From Membranipora membranacea (Eukaryota; Bryozoa; Gymnolaemata; Cheilostomatida; Membraniporidae): DNA of 64,000 nt. Below the pieces are notes generated by a model, which saw only the letters and a program-made list of their open reading frames with translations, did not search any database and was not told where the DNA came from. Location of the stretch: contig OU612068.1 in the NCBI GenBank assembly GCA_914767715.1, forward strand, positions 14,072,001-14,136,000. The letters are read 5' to 3'. Numbering within the stretch: the stretch's first letter is position 1; the number at the start of each line of letters is the position of its first letter. Below, in pieces: positions 1 through 10,784 of the stretch. The position numbers were made by a program, and so were the translations under genes.

Positions 1-380
1 CAACTGCCTCTCTTCTTCAAAATGACACTGTGTTAATCAAAAACTGATACAGAGCGCAGAGCATTAATGTCACGGTTTTCAGGAGAGGCCAAGGGGAGAC
101 GATTAAAATATCATTTGATGGCTTTTCACTTACACAACAAAACAATTCAAAACATTTTTTTAGAAATAACAAGATGGGCAACTCCAAACTTCGCTTAATG
201 TTGCAGACATCCACAAAAGTTATATTTCGAAATATGATGCATAATGATGTACTCCTCCTAAATTTGCGTGTTATAAATAAATGTCAAATTAGAAAATTTT
301 AATCATTTCAATTTTAGCTCTCTTCTACCATTTTGTTTCAGTAACAAGCATACCCAAGATGATTGGCCAAAAAGACTAAC

Positions 381-646
381 CTGTATGTGTAGAACGGAGC
401 GACAATAGCGTAGAGGAGGTCACAGAAGGCCATAGCGTGTATGTATATAATCAGCGGGGGCTTTGAGCGCTGCATGAAACAAGCTGCCAGCACTATGCTG
501 TTACCAATCACAGCAAACAGATTCAACGCCAGCGACAGCACAAATATGCCGATCCAGAGTGCGAGGATCAGATCAGATTCAGTTTCGTATTCACAAACTT
601 TAGTGCCTCCTTCTTCCAAATATACAGTTTTATTCATAAGCACCAT
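381..646 (-). CDS. Rhodopsin-like GPCR, first coding exon (partial gene)
   Basis: The exon encodes 88 residues plus two bases. A short extracellular N-terminus with an NKT glycosylation site is followed by a hydrophobic TM1 carrying the class A GNSIV motif, then TM2 with a CDLLYAIVAPF stretch whose Asp matches the conserved TM2 acidic residue. The exon ends at a good donor (ACAG|GTTAGT on the minus strand). TM3-TM7 must lie beyond the left edge; I see no GPCR-like exon in positions 1-380. The ATG used is the first Met in frame after which everything fits; the open frame runs further upstream without another ATG, and a possible acceptor sits just before the ATG, so a 5' exon is possible. The ligand cannot be inferred; a peptide or orphan receptor is as likely as an amine receptor. 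Confidence 0.75.
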
Positions 647-1041
647 GTTTCTACAGAGTTCTGGCACAGGATTGTTGAGTGGCTTGTGAAGAAAAATCAG
701 GTTGAGACTCGTTTGCTCCTTGCACGGGGCCAACCAGGTAAATATATGGCAATGAGGTGTGAGAAATCAATATTCAAGGTACTCAAGGTGTCTTCTGCTG
801 TAGCCACAATTTCATGATATGTGAGTTAATTCTCCATCATGAACTTATCAACGCATTCAATGTATGACACGAAAATGTGAAAGCATGATCACTTGTCTTA
901 CGTAATACTACATTTGAAGCATGTGGTCCCCAATCCGTTCTTGTCATGCCAACAGCCTACGTATTTTATGCAAAGTTTAAAATGTACAAAATATATGTAT
1001 ATGATATCTTGATGATATCAAGGATATTAAATTGATGTTAA

Positions 1042-1410
1042 AAAGGGCAATCAAGGTTTCGCAGCAACGCTTTAATGGGTAGTAAATAATGCGCTGGGCA
1101 GCATCAGCTTTGTGCATTACGCGATGCAAAACTCAAACTAGTTGCTGACTCTAAGCTGGGTAACAATTCAGTTTAGGGGAGGTTCCAAGACATTGATGTA
1201 ATGATGATAGAGCACAGGCTAAATAATAACAGGAACAAGAAACTGCTCTGTGGTGTTCTATTTTAGCTGAGTTTGAGTACCTGATGGATGAAATGTTTCA
1301 CAAGAATTCTGGCTGAATAATCATCCGAATTAGATTTTGTCTTTTTTCCTATGTAGAAGGTGCAATCTGCTATAAATCAATGAGAAGTTGTTTGAAACCC
1401 TGGTTGCCCT
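1042..1410. mobile_element. Short nonautonomous DNA element with TTAA flanks (copy 1)
   Basis: The ends are inverted repeats: AGGGCAATCAAGGTTTC at the left and the complement of AGGGCAACCAGGGTTTC at the right. TTAA lies immediately outside both ends (1038-1041 and 1411-1414). A second copy, in the opposite orientation, lies at 54308-54686 and matches along its whole length. The interior codes for nothing recognisable. TTAA duplication is typical of piggyBac-type elements; assignment to that superfamily is inference. Confidence 0.75.
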
Positions 1411-1414
1411 TTAA

Positions 1415-2773
1415 TATCCTCAGATGTAGGGTGCGAATTGAGAAACCTTCTCTTCAAAATTTTCCACTCATGGACTTAGCTTTCCAAACACCTTTTAATC
1501 TGATTGCGTTGTGTCACAACATTCTGATCAAGTTATTGTCAGGTTATATTGTAATATGTTGTTGCATTGAGAAATGTTTGTCCCAGGGCAAGATTATTTT
1601 CATCAGCATTGATATCTTATTATGTCAGACCAGATGAAGTCTCGCAACGAGAGGTTGACCTTGGCTTTCTTAAGTACCACAAATCTTAGGGCGACTTCAA
1701 CAAACCAAAATCCCCGAATATTCACAGATTTCTCAAACCCAGATAACAAAATCTAGTTGTTACCTGCTGGATTTCTTCAAAGAGCCACTAACTCGTTTCG
1801 TTTTGTGATTTGTTTGACATGTTATGTTATGTTATGTTATCAATCAGCTCCACTTTCTCCATCTGCCATTAACCGATTATGATCAAGACATCTAGTGGAT
1901 TCTGGGATGCCAGCCTTCTCGACTGTAGGAAAAGTATAACCATTTTCAACGGATGATCTGCTAGGCGTTTGTCCATTGTATAACAAATGGTCTGGATGTT
2001 GTCCTGACTTGACTTGATCGATAAAATTTCTTCTGCAATCTCTTATGTTTGCGGACTCTAGCGTTTTAAGATATCTCAGATAATAAGTTGTTGTAAAAAA
2101 GTGGCATGTCATTGATGTCTATTTGACACCTGCTTCAGTTTGTTTGGATACTGGCATTGAGAGTTCTCTTGTTTTCCCTATGAGGCTTAAACTCTATAGA
2201 ACAAAGCACTGATTCATAAGTTTACTGGTCAAATCTGAATCTGAATCTGATATTCTCAATGAAGCGGTGCTGAAATAAGTTCCTGTGCAATCAATTTCCG
2301 TCATATCAAGGATTGTTCATAGGTAGCTGATCGATAAAGACTCAAAATGTCATAACTTGTTATACTCATGGTATTACAGTGAATCTTTTGCAATATTGTT
2401 GCATTTTATTAATTATTGAGAATAATGAAATGTACTCCAAAGTCCAAAGTATCTAGATTAGTTTAGTGCAATGAACTGAGGGTTCCACTTACTTTCTCAA
2501 AAGATTATATACAAGACCGTAATTAGTTTCTTGCTGACATGAAATAGATATGAGTCGAAATGGAACGGAAATATCAATGGCAATAGCAAAATAATAGATA
2601 GAGGATTTAATAAATAAACCTTCACATCAGCGTCTACTTTATAACCAAATAGTCAGCATTATGATTTGCTGAGTGACATAACTGAACTAAAACTCGCAGT
2701 AATCCTTCAGTAGAAGAAATCAAAGATAAATACGATTTAGATATAAAAATTCAAGAGGATAGCCTTAGTTTAG
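1415..2773. other. Intergenic, no gene recognised
   Basis: This stretch holds a short (ATGTT)n run at about 1820-1840 and a hydrophilic 90-codon open frame on the minus strand (1840-2112) that has no recognisable motif and no clear splice context. I see no RNA gene here. Confidence 0.5.
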
Positions 2774-2877
2774 AGCAAGTTTGGTCCATTTGCCTGCATT
2801 CGGAGTTACTACCCCTTGATTGGTGACCAGTGGAAGGGAAGCAGCTAGTATGCAGGCAAATTGGATCAAACTTGTTG
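2774..2877. mobile_element. MITE-like foldback (TTTGCCTGCAT family), copy 1
   Basis: The arms are about 28 bp: AGCAAGTTTGGTCCATTTGC at the left is complementary, with few mismatches, to the right end that finishes ...GGATCAAACTTGTTG. The centre is unrelated. A second, more decayed member is at 11498-11590. Confidence 0.65.
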
Positions 2878-3014
2878 TAGCTCTAGTAGTTGAATGCTGA
2901 GAAGGTTTCAATAAATGGATATGTGTAAATGCTGTTTAGTAGCATTGATAAGTTTAGAATGAATATCGTGGTAATGTTCGTCTTATACTAAAGCAGGTTT
3001 TGATGGCCATCAAT

Positions 3015-3080
3015 GTTTTGTGTTAGGTGTTTGGTGTTTGGTGTTTGGTGTTTGGTGATTGATGTTTGGTGTTTTGTGTT
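3015..3080. repeat. GTGTTTG minisatellite
   Basis: Five or more near-perfect tandem units of GTGTTTG or a close variant lie just past the stop codon of the EGF-like gene on the minus strand, so they are probably in its 3' UTR or flank. Confidence 0.7.
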
Positions 3081-3100
3081 GGTGGCCACCAGCTCTATTC

Positions 3101-5291
3101 TTAGATTCCGCTGCCTGATGACATCGCCAGCCTGTTCACTAAGCCCATCAGTGAGCTACCAGCATCTTTCTCAGTTGCTTTTAATTTCTGTGTAGTCAGA
3201 TCAATAGCCTCATCAACACCTGGCAAACATTAAGAGTTAATGTTAGCCGGCGATAAATTAGAATATTTCAAGCATGCGTGCGAATTTTTTCTCCTATCAA
3301 TGCTTTACACTCCTAGGGTATTGCAGATACAAAAATAAGTTTGATCTACTAACGCCAACTGGTGTATTTCTCCATACTTATTCCAAGAATAACCAAGTCT
3401 TCTAGCTCCCAAAGCTGTAGTGGCAAGCTGAAGTTTAAGCAGAGAGCTTTGCTGCGTACCAAGAGGTTAGACATTGTTAATCAGACAATATGAAAAATAC
3501 CATTTTATTTAAAATTTACCTTCATCGCAGTATCCTGTTTCGTTTATTTTACGGCCATCAGAACAGGTACACAAATAAGTACCTTGATCATATCCAAAGT
3601 CACATTTTCCATTACAGCCTTCACTATAACATAACAGTTCTGTAACAGAGACAAGACCAATAAGAGAGTTGTAAGCTATGTTGTTCTACATCTACAGCAT
3701 GGCACTTAAAGTTCACAGCTAGTTATGTGGGGTTTCAAAAAAGTTGAACTCTTAGTAATAAAATGAGATGAGAAGAAGATCAGCTGCCTGGGAACTCAGA
3801 CAAAGTCTTCGTCTAAATGTTGGTCATTTGTTACATCATTTACTCTACTAAAACTTATTGATCACTAACATAATTGTCCTCTCCTACTTCAGGGAAACAC
3901 AACTTTGACCTAATATATAATATCAGATATCTCAATACAGTGTATGAGTGATTGGCGAAGAGAGCGTTTCAAATTTCCAAAAGAGTGACTGACATTGGAC
4001 TACATAGAAACAACTGAGTAAACAGAGCTATGTCATTATGTGAGAACTATGAACCACCACCGTGGAAAGAAACAGAATTAAATCAGAAACCTGCATGGAG
4101 GCTTGAGGAGTTTGTTGTCATTGGTTCAGTTGTGTTACCATCTTCAAAGACTTCCCAAGTAGTTGGAGTTGCAACACCAAAGTCAGGAGTGTAAGGATCT
4201 GACTCTGAGATGTTGCCTGGCATTTCATCAGAGTTTACCAAAGTAGTAGAAGCTACAGCATTAAAGTCAGGAATGTACAGATCTGACTCTGAGGTGGTGT
4301 CCGGTATTTCCAGTTCGTCCTCGTATCTGTTAGGCTTTTTGATAGCGGGTTTTTCATCCTGTGGTACAGTTCTCATCACTGGTGCATCTGTGGTTCTCAT
4401 CACTGGAACATTTGTGGTAACTGTGTGTGTCTCATCTGCTCCAAATAGATCTACTGTACTGGTTGGATAGTGGATCTGGAAATCATCCTCATGTATTTCT
4501 GCTGCTACAACCGCTTCATCTGCTGAATACGTCTGTTAGAGTAAAAAACAGAATGAAGAACAATAGTAACGTTGTTGCGGCATCACAGCTCAGAAAATAA
4601 TTATTACATATATTTCTCCAACTGCCTTCTCAATGTCAGTCTCATAGAGCTTGTGAACACACTGAGCTAGTTGCAACCTCTGACGAATGCCATGATAGAT
4701 TGGGCAATTTGAACTGTTAAAAACAATCATTGTATTTTTTAATTTCTAAGCCATTTCCGTCAGTCAAACGTGGCTTCAGGGCTTCTATTGCTCAAATAAA
4801 TTGCTTACAGAATTGAGCCTTTTGTACAAATGGGATCATGGAAAAATCTCGCCTGCCTACCTTTGATACGAACGATGGAATCAGTTTTGCAAAATCAAAA
4901 GTCAACCAGGCTACCACAGGATTATCTTCATCTGCCTGAAACAAGAATTGAGAAGTTTGAGCCTAAAAATAAATTGTAATGTTTCTACATTTGAGGTTTC
5001 TTCTCATTTATCGACAGCGATACCACGTTGGTTAATGGGTATCATAGGGGGCTCTGGCTGCCTGATCTTAATATATCATTGTCAATATAATCATATATTT
5101 GCTATTGTCAGTCTTCAATAAATTTTTTGATATCAAGTGCTTGATTTAATATAGGAAATAACACAGTATTTTTGTCATTTACTCGTTTTTAAATTTGATA
5201 GAACATTTCTGTCCAAACCAATTATTTTTCTTACCTGGATAGAAACACTGTTGAGCGTAATGATTAGGAGGAGGATACTGATTATCTTCAT
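3101..5291 (-). CDS. Secreted protein with one EGF-like domain, six exons
   Basis: Predicted coding exons, in transcript order, are 5291-5235, 4935-4861, 4679-4608, 4532-4091, 3639-3520 and 3219-3101; every junction has GT/AG and keeps frame, giving about 291 residues. Exon 1 encodes exactly a 19-residue signal peptide (MKIIS then a Leu/Ile-rich core). Exon 4 is a Thr/Ser/Glu/Pro-rich linker with repeated SDxYxPDF-like motifs and several N-x-S/T sites. Exon 5 is a complete EGF-like module with six cysteines spaced C-x4-C-x3-C-x10-C-x1-C-x11-C. The last exon is a short polar tail with no membrane span. The product should therefore be secreted, perhaps an extracellular ligand or matrix component. 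I do not recognise the full-length protein. Exon 3's acceptor is the least certain: a stronger polypyrimidine acceptor 32 bases upstream would break frame. Confidence 0.8.
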
Positions 5292-6276
5292 CCTTGCTTA
5301 CTTTCAGTGTGTCTGAATTATTTTAAATTAGAAACAATTTAAAAAGGTATGAATTCTGTGATTGCAGCAGGCTAAATGATTGAGTTAAAGGCAATGCCAT
5401 GTACCACTGGAAAAATCCTGAATCATCTATCAGAAAATAAACCCACATCAATTAGATCAGTCTCATAGGAGACCTGTTTGAAGTTTTTTGAAATCGGCCA
5501 AGAAAGATGAAAAATTGCTGGTGCCAACAGGCCACAAAGAAGTCAACTGGTGAGCTGATAAAAAATGAACCAGCATGATTCCGAGTAGGATTCAGAAATG
5601 AATCATCAGAGACGCCTGATTGGGACATCAAACCATCAATTCTATTCATTTGTGGTTTTATGCACTTAACGTGTAGGTAACATGTTGGCGACAGCAATCT
5701 CTGTTCCCACGCAACATTGGTCAATTTGCCTTAAAGGCTAAGCATGTATTTGTTATGAATATCTGTCCGAACACGGTCTTGTCATCGGTAATAAATTAAC
5801 TTCAAGATGAAAATTTATAATGAAAACGAATATCTGTGCTCTAGGGTCTAGAGAGTAATGAAGAGTTGACAGCCTCCCTGGCTGCGCAACAACAAAAACT
5901 CAGCTATAATGTCTAAATACCGAAACAGACAAATACGCACTGAGGGCTAGATGTGATGGTTTGATATACTCATCAACACACAGGGGTGGTTTCATGCTGC
6001 TGGGGAAGACTATGTAGGGATGTACCCATAAATATATACACTACTTTGTATAGCAGACCATAACATCCTAGACGGATGTTGTCCATATCGTGCCAAGGAA
6101 ATTACCGCAAAAGTTGGGGTTGGAGGGGAAAAAAGAGAAATAATGATCATGTTTGGTGTTTGGAGCATTCATTTGTATACCATATCATAATGTACCCACA
6201 AACTCACAGTTACACACTTGCAGAGAAATATATCTACATAACTTCTAAGTTCTAAGTTCACGGAATTCTGGTCTAG
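5292..6276. other. Upstream/intergenic, nothing recognised
   Basis: This is the region 5' of the EGF-like gene. It includes a 90-codon minus-strand open frame (5452-5724) without motif or splice support. I see no repeat of note. Confidence 0.5.
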
Positions 6277-6627
6277 TCAAGACCAACAAGCTGGTTCCTC
6301 CACAAGGTTGTCTGTATTGAGAGTGAATGAATACTGAGATAAACTTTGATTGTCTACCCGGCAGAAAGAAGGAATGGCTTCTCTGAGTTTTGGCGAAGTT
6401 CTCCAGTTCCATCCATCCTCAGTTGAATTATAGTACCTAGAATGTATCAGACCCCAGTAAAAGGATCTTACACCAGCCCAGTTTGTGATTATCCCACTAG
6501 CCAGTAAGGAAGTCCAGTTACATAATGAATCTGACACTGCTATATTGATTGCTGTAAATATTCTCTGACCTTTGCCTGATTCAAGATGCTGGGTGTCATT
6601 CATATTCGTACAATCTCCAGATCTCAC
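6277..6627 (-). CDS. Unassigned 116-codon open frame
   Basis: The frame is open, Trp/Asn/Ser-rich and ends with a stop at 6277. No signal peptide, membrane span or family motif is evident. A possible donor (TCG|GTGAGA) overlaps its start region, so the ATG is doubtful. It could be a fragment of a decayed gene or mobile element, or chance; I cannot tell which. Confidence 0.2.
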   Translation of the reverse strand: MRSGDCTNMNDTQHLESGKGQRIFTAINIAVSDSLCNWTSLLASGIITNWAGVRSFYWGLIHSRYYNSTEDGWNWRTSPKLREAIPSFCRVDNQSLSQYSFTLNTDNLVEEPACWS

Positions 6628-7314
6628 CGATTTATAGGCTTGGGTAGCTTGTCAAGACCGGCTAAGGCTTGGGCTGCTGGCTGTCTATCATGTATTGATC
6701 ATTATCGAGCTGCAGCTTGCCTGAACACTTGAGCCGATTTTGTAGTAATGTTGAGGGTGGTGGGACAAAATTTCGAGGCTTGTTTATGGTTAGGGTTTTG
6801 CAGTTTGAAGTCGATCTGGTGTTGAATCTGATCTCAAAGTTGAGCAAATATCTGTGGAGGGAATTTGGTCCTCAAACAACCTGAGCAGGCAGAAGAAAAT
6901 AACTGCCTTAATTTTCTTTGCTCACAGTGTGTTTTTGTTTGGACAAAACTTAAAAGCAACCACTTTCGGCCAATTCCAGTACCCCCTTGTCATCTGGACA
7001 GTATTTTGTCCATATTGCTTGTAATGGGAAATTCTTCATAATCATCGGTAAGTGAGCTTCATGGTGGTACGATTATACAACTATATCACAAGCTTAGTTC
7101 ATATGTATATAATTATGACGAGCATTATATAAAACAATTTATCGAGGTGACGTAATTTAGGTAATGAAAGCTGGTGGTGCCAGTACAGGCTATGATAGGA
7201 GGGTGTGTCCCATATTATAAACATTGTATGTCTGCTGATCCTGTCGATAGGGTCTGACTCAGCTATCACTGCTATCATTCAGCTTCTGTATCATCCACTC
7301 AACCCTGTTTGATA

Positions 7315-8327
7315 ATGAAGAGGATGGTCATAAAATTGGTGCTCTGCTTCTCCCTGATAGTGGGCCTGCAAGCCTATGTGCTTGTTGGCGAAGCATTAGC
7401 GGGTGAGTCGACTCTCTTGTAGATTAATGTCAGAATTTTATTTTTGTTACTATAATGGAAAACCTTTTGATTGAAAGTCCTTAATCTGAAAACAAACATT
7501 CATTTTAGCTGGCTCATTGACGATGGTGTATCAAAGAATATAGACCTCTCATTTTCTAAATGTTTTCACATCACGAAACACTTGATGCCTATACAATATA
7601 TATATAATATATAAATATATAATATAATATTTAATATTCAAGGCTTTGGGTTTAATTTGAAATATGAGGAATTTTTATGGTATTGTTTATCCATTTGACT
7701 ACTGTTAATTCATTTTTTTATCTGTTATCTATTTCAAAATATTTCTTTCAGAGTGTGTTGGAAAGCCTGGAGCGACTTTCATGAGGCCTGACATATGTGA
7801 AAAAGTATTTTGTGGAGAGAATGGTAGCTTCCGTGTACACGGGTAATGTTTTGTTGCCATCTTAGTTTTTAGTGTCTTCTTTGGTCTATCCATCATAAAA
7901 TACAAATCCGTCTTACCTGCACCGATGCTCTGATGCTCTGTCGCTGATGACTCCATTTTGTAGACAGGTTCCTCAGCTAGTTGACATGTTATCGTGAGAA
8001 GCTTTGTCTAACAGGGGTAGAACCTACATGACGAAAGCAGGGCTTATAACTTATGAATGGGTGCCAAACATAGACCTACTAATAATAAGTAGGTCTATGG
8101 TGCCAAACTACATATGAAAACAACGATTTGGGATTAGATCATCAAACATTGTCTGTTATGATGGCCATTTTTAAGTTCATATTTCATCTTGTAGGTGTGG
8201 AGTAGAAGTCATTGAACTCACAGCGAATCAGATGATCGCTGGTTGCGAAGTGAAACAGAAAGGTGTTTCATCTACTACAATGTATCCTGCATGTTGTGAA
8301 AAATATGTCGACTGCCCTCCAGAATAA
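7315..8327 (+). CDS. Secreted single-VWC (SVWC) peptide, gene 1
   Basis: Exons are 7315-7402, 7752-7842 and 8195-8327, with intron phases 1 and 2 and standard GT/AG sites; the product is 103 residues. Exon 1 is a signal peptide. The mature part has eight cysteines spaced C-x13-C-x4-C-x10-C-x15-C-x15-CC-x5-C, with a YPACC motif before the final Cys. That is the arrangement of the single von Willebrand factor C (SVWC) family, which includes arthropod Vago-type peptides. Family members are small secreted proteins linked to stress, nutrition or antiviral signalling in arthropods; that role is not shown here. The second gene at 33758-34456 has the same exon phases. A 31-bp palindromic insertion lies in intron 2 (8069-8099). 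An AATAAA follows 28 bases after the stop. Confidence 0.88.
8069..8099. mobile_element. 31-bp palindromic micro-element with 8-bp target duplication
   Basis: A perfect inverted repeat (arm CATAGACCTACT, 7-base centre, arm AGTAGGTCTATG) is flanked directly by GTGCCAAA on both sides (8061-8068 and 8100-8107). It lies in intron 2 of SVWC gene 1. Same end type and duplication length as the elements at 26951, 54250, 56799 and 63067. Confidence 0.8.
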
Positions 8328-8355
8328 AATTTGATCAATTTCCACCATCCTACTA

Positions 8356-8361
8356 AATAAA
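8356..8361 (+). promoter_or_regulatory. Polyadenylation signal AATAAA of SVWC gene 1
   Basis: Canonical hexamer 28 bases after the stop codon. Another AATAAA overlaps the stop itself (8323-8328). Confidence 0.6.
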
Positions 8362-10784
8362 AAAGGTCTGATCAAAGTCAACGAACCTATTTATTATATT
8401 GCTACCTATGCAAATGCCTTACAATAAATATGCCAAGCACTAAGCCAAGCAAGCAATAATAAAACACGATCCAAATGGCGACAATCTGCCTGGACTTATA
8501 AGCAATAATTTGCGTTACTTTCAAATAAAGTATTGGTACAACATGTAAATGCATACAAAACATGTGAACGGTTTACAGATTTGCATTACAATATCCTGAT
8601 CTGACCAAATTGGCTAATTTATTACCTCTGCTCATCCAATGCAAGTTTACCGGGTCGTCTGAAACAAGCTTCTCATTTCTTGGGTCAACTAAAACAGGAG
8701 TTGTCTGTATAATGAATATAAAGCAGACAACTCGTTAACACCCTGCCCTGTTGATTTCATCACTTAATACCTTGTGCTGATTGCAGTATTGTATAAGATC
8801 TATACTCTGTCATCGTTATAATGTATACTTTGGCACTAAGAAAAGCTGACATAGGTGTAAAATTTTACACTGCTTCATAACAAGTTTGTACCCAAAGGTT
8901 GGCAAGGTTAGAGAATCGTCGAAGGTCAGGACAATGAATTATTGCCAGAGTTTACTATATAGGACTACAAGCATAGCAAACACTACAAGGACTACAAGCA
9001 TAGCAAACACTACAAGCACTCAAGCATATTCCATTCAGTGAAAGTCTCTGTGTGTAACTTATTTCGAGTCTGTCAATAATATGTTGTTAGCGAAAAACTT
9101 CAATTCACATCTAAACTTGAGTCCATCTCCTAACAAAGCTTTGAGATCAACTACTGCGTCATCTGCAGAGTGTTGTCTTTTGCTGGCTACCTACCAAGAA
9201 CACCAACATCAACTCCATCATAAACTGCCAATGACAGTAATCACTTAATCAACATGTAGTTAAACCAACAGTGATGTAGCATTGGTGATCTGCTTTGATA
9301 AGACTGTCCATTGTCGAAACTCAGCTAAATTTGGGAATACATCTCAACAGTATGAACAGACTTTGAAGAAAATTTTTGAAATACTTCATTCACTGTGAAT
9401 GTTTTATCACAAGTGCGGTAATCCTATGTAATGTTTTTGATGCTCTGGGGGCTTTACATCTATTTTACAGGTAATGTGAAAGTAGCGTAAGCAAAAGAAG
9501 AAAAGATTATCTTACCCCTAGACTGATTATGCTATTCCTGGCTACTATATGGCCATGGTGCCGGTTGTCCTATCGTTCAGTAAGAGGAGACAACTAAGAC
9601 TGACACCTTGGCTTTATTTTTTTTCAGTCTAGCTTTGAGCGAGATTTGGTGGTACTGTGTGATCAAACACAGGTACTTAATAATGGAATGCCACAAGATC
9701 TTGATTGCAGCTGTGATACTTTGATCTAAGACAAGCCAGAACATAAAACTGAGTAAGACCATCTCTTTGGCTTCAAACCGAAAATAAAGGCATGGACTAT
9801 GACCCAGAGCAATGCCTTAGTTAGGTTTAGTAAGGTTTTACTGTGTCTGCAGGTCACCTATGTTGTTTGATTTGTCTATACTGGCCTATACTTATAATTG
9901 TGTTGGTCCCAAGACCTTTTCATCTTGGAGTTGCCCTTTCATATCAACAAACTTGCATAGAATCAAAAGGGTAGAAATTTGCATACCTAGGGTGCAGTCT
10001 GACACCAGATGAGCAGACACTCCTTATCATGTCGAGGTGTGCTGAAAGTGTGTCAACATCGACCAACCTAAGGAAGGGTCGGCCTCTGTCTTTCCACTGA
10101 CGTTTTCGTCAAACAACCAAAACTTCAACCAGTCACTCGACTAGCAGTCGAATCATGTGACTTTTGGAGCAATAGATGACAACTTTCACATGGATAACTA
10201 TGATATCTCTACTATCTTTTGCTATGTCATCTTTAAAAACTTTATGTTTCCGAAAATGGCTTTTGAATTGATAATAGTGTTATATTGTGGTGGATAGCAT
10301 TGTTTTACTCTCATATGATCACAGTATGATAAACAGGTTCGTGTATCAAACTAACGGGAAAGGCTAATAAATAACATAACTGGAAAATATATAAAATTAA
10401 CCCAGATTATCTAAAAATTTGTATATCTTTCAATGTTAATCATTTCAATAAACTTTACACAGTTGAATCATCAATGAATAGAACTAGTCAGTTGTGTTCA
10501 ATGAACAAATTTGAGGCCGTAGATAATTTCGCAATTGTCATTTTGACTTATAAAAAAGACATGGCATCTAAAGTAATACCAAAAGCGATGTATGGAATTC
10601 CAACAAAAAAAAAGATTTGTAGCAGCCTAGATGGTAACACTAGGTTGACTCAGTATGTTATTTCTGTGCAGCGTAATTCTACACTCAGCCACAGCCAATT
10701 CATTAAACATAATATAAAAGTTAATGTCAACATATTTCCAAATTTAATTTGAGCAGAAATGCGTTATAATCACGGGACTCGGTT
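8362..10784. other. Intergenic, no coding exon recognised
   Basis: Between the convergent SVWC-1 and tail-anchored genes I see only short open frames without motifs. A direct repeat of 'ggactacaagcatagcaaacactaca' type (about 26 bp, two tandem copies) occurs at 8964-9020. The part near 10784 should be 3' UTR of the minus-strand gene. Confidence 0.5.

Noticed and set aside
17-214. 65-codon minus-strand frame as GPCR exon 2
   Set aside because: No TM3 or DRY-like motif and no acceptor in the right phase.
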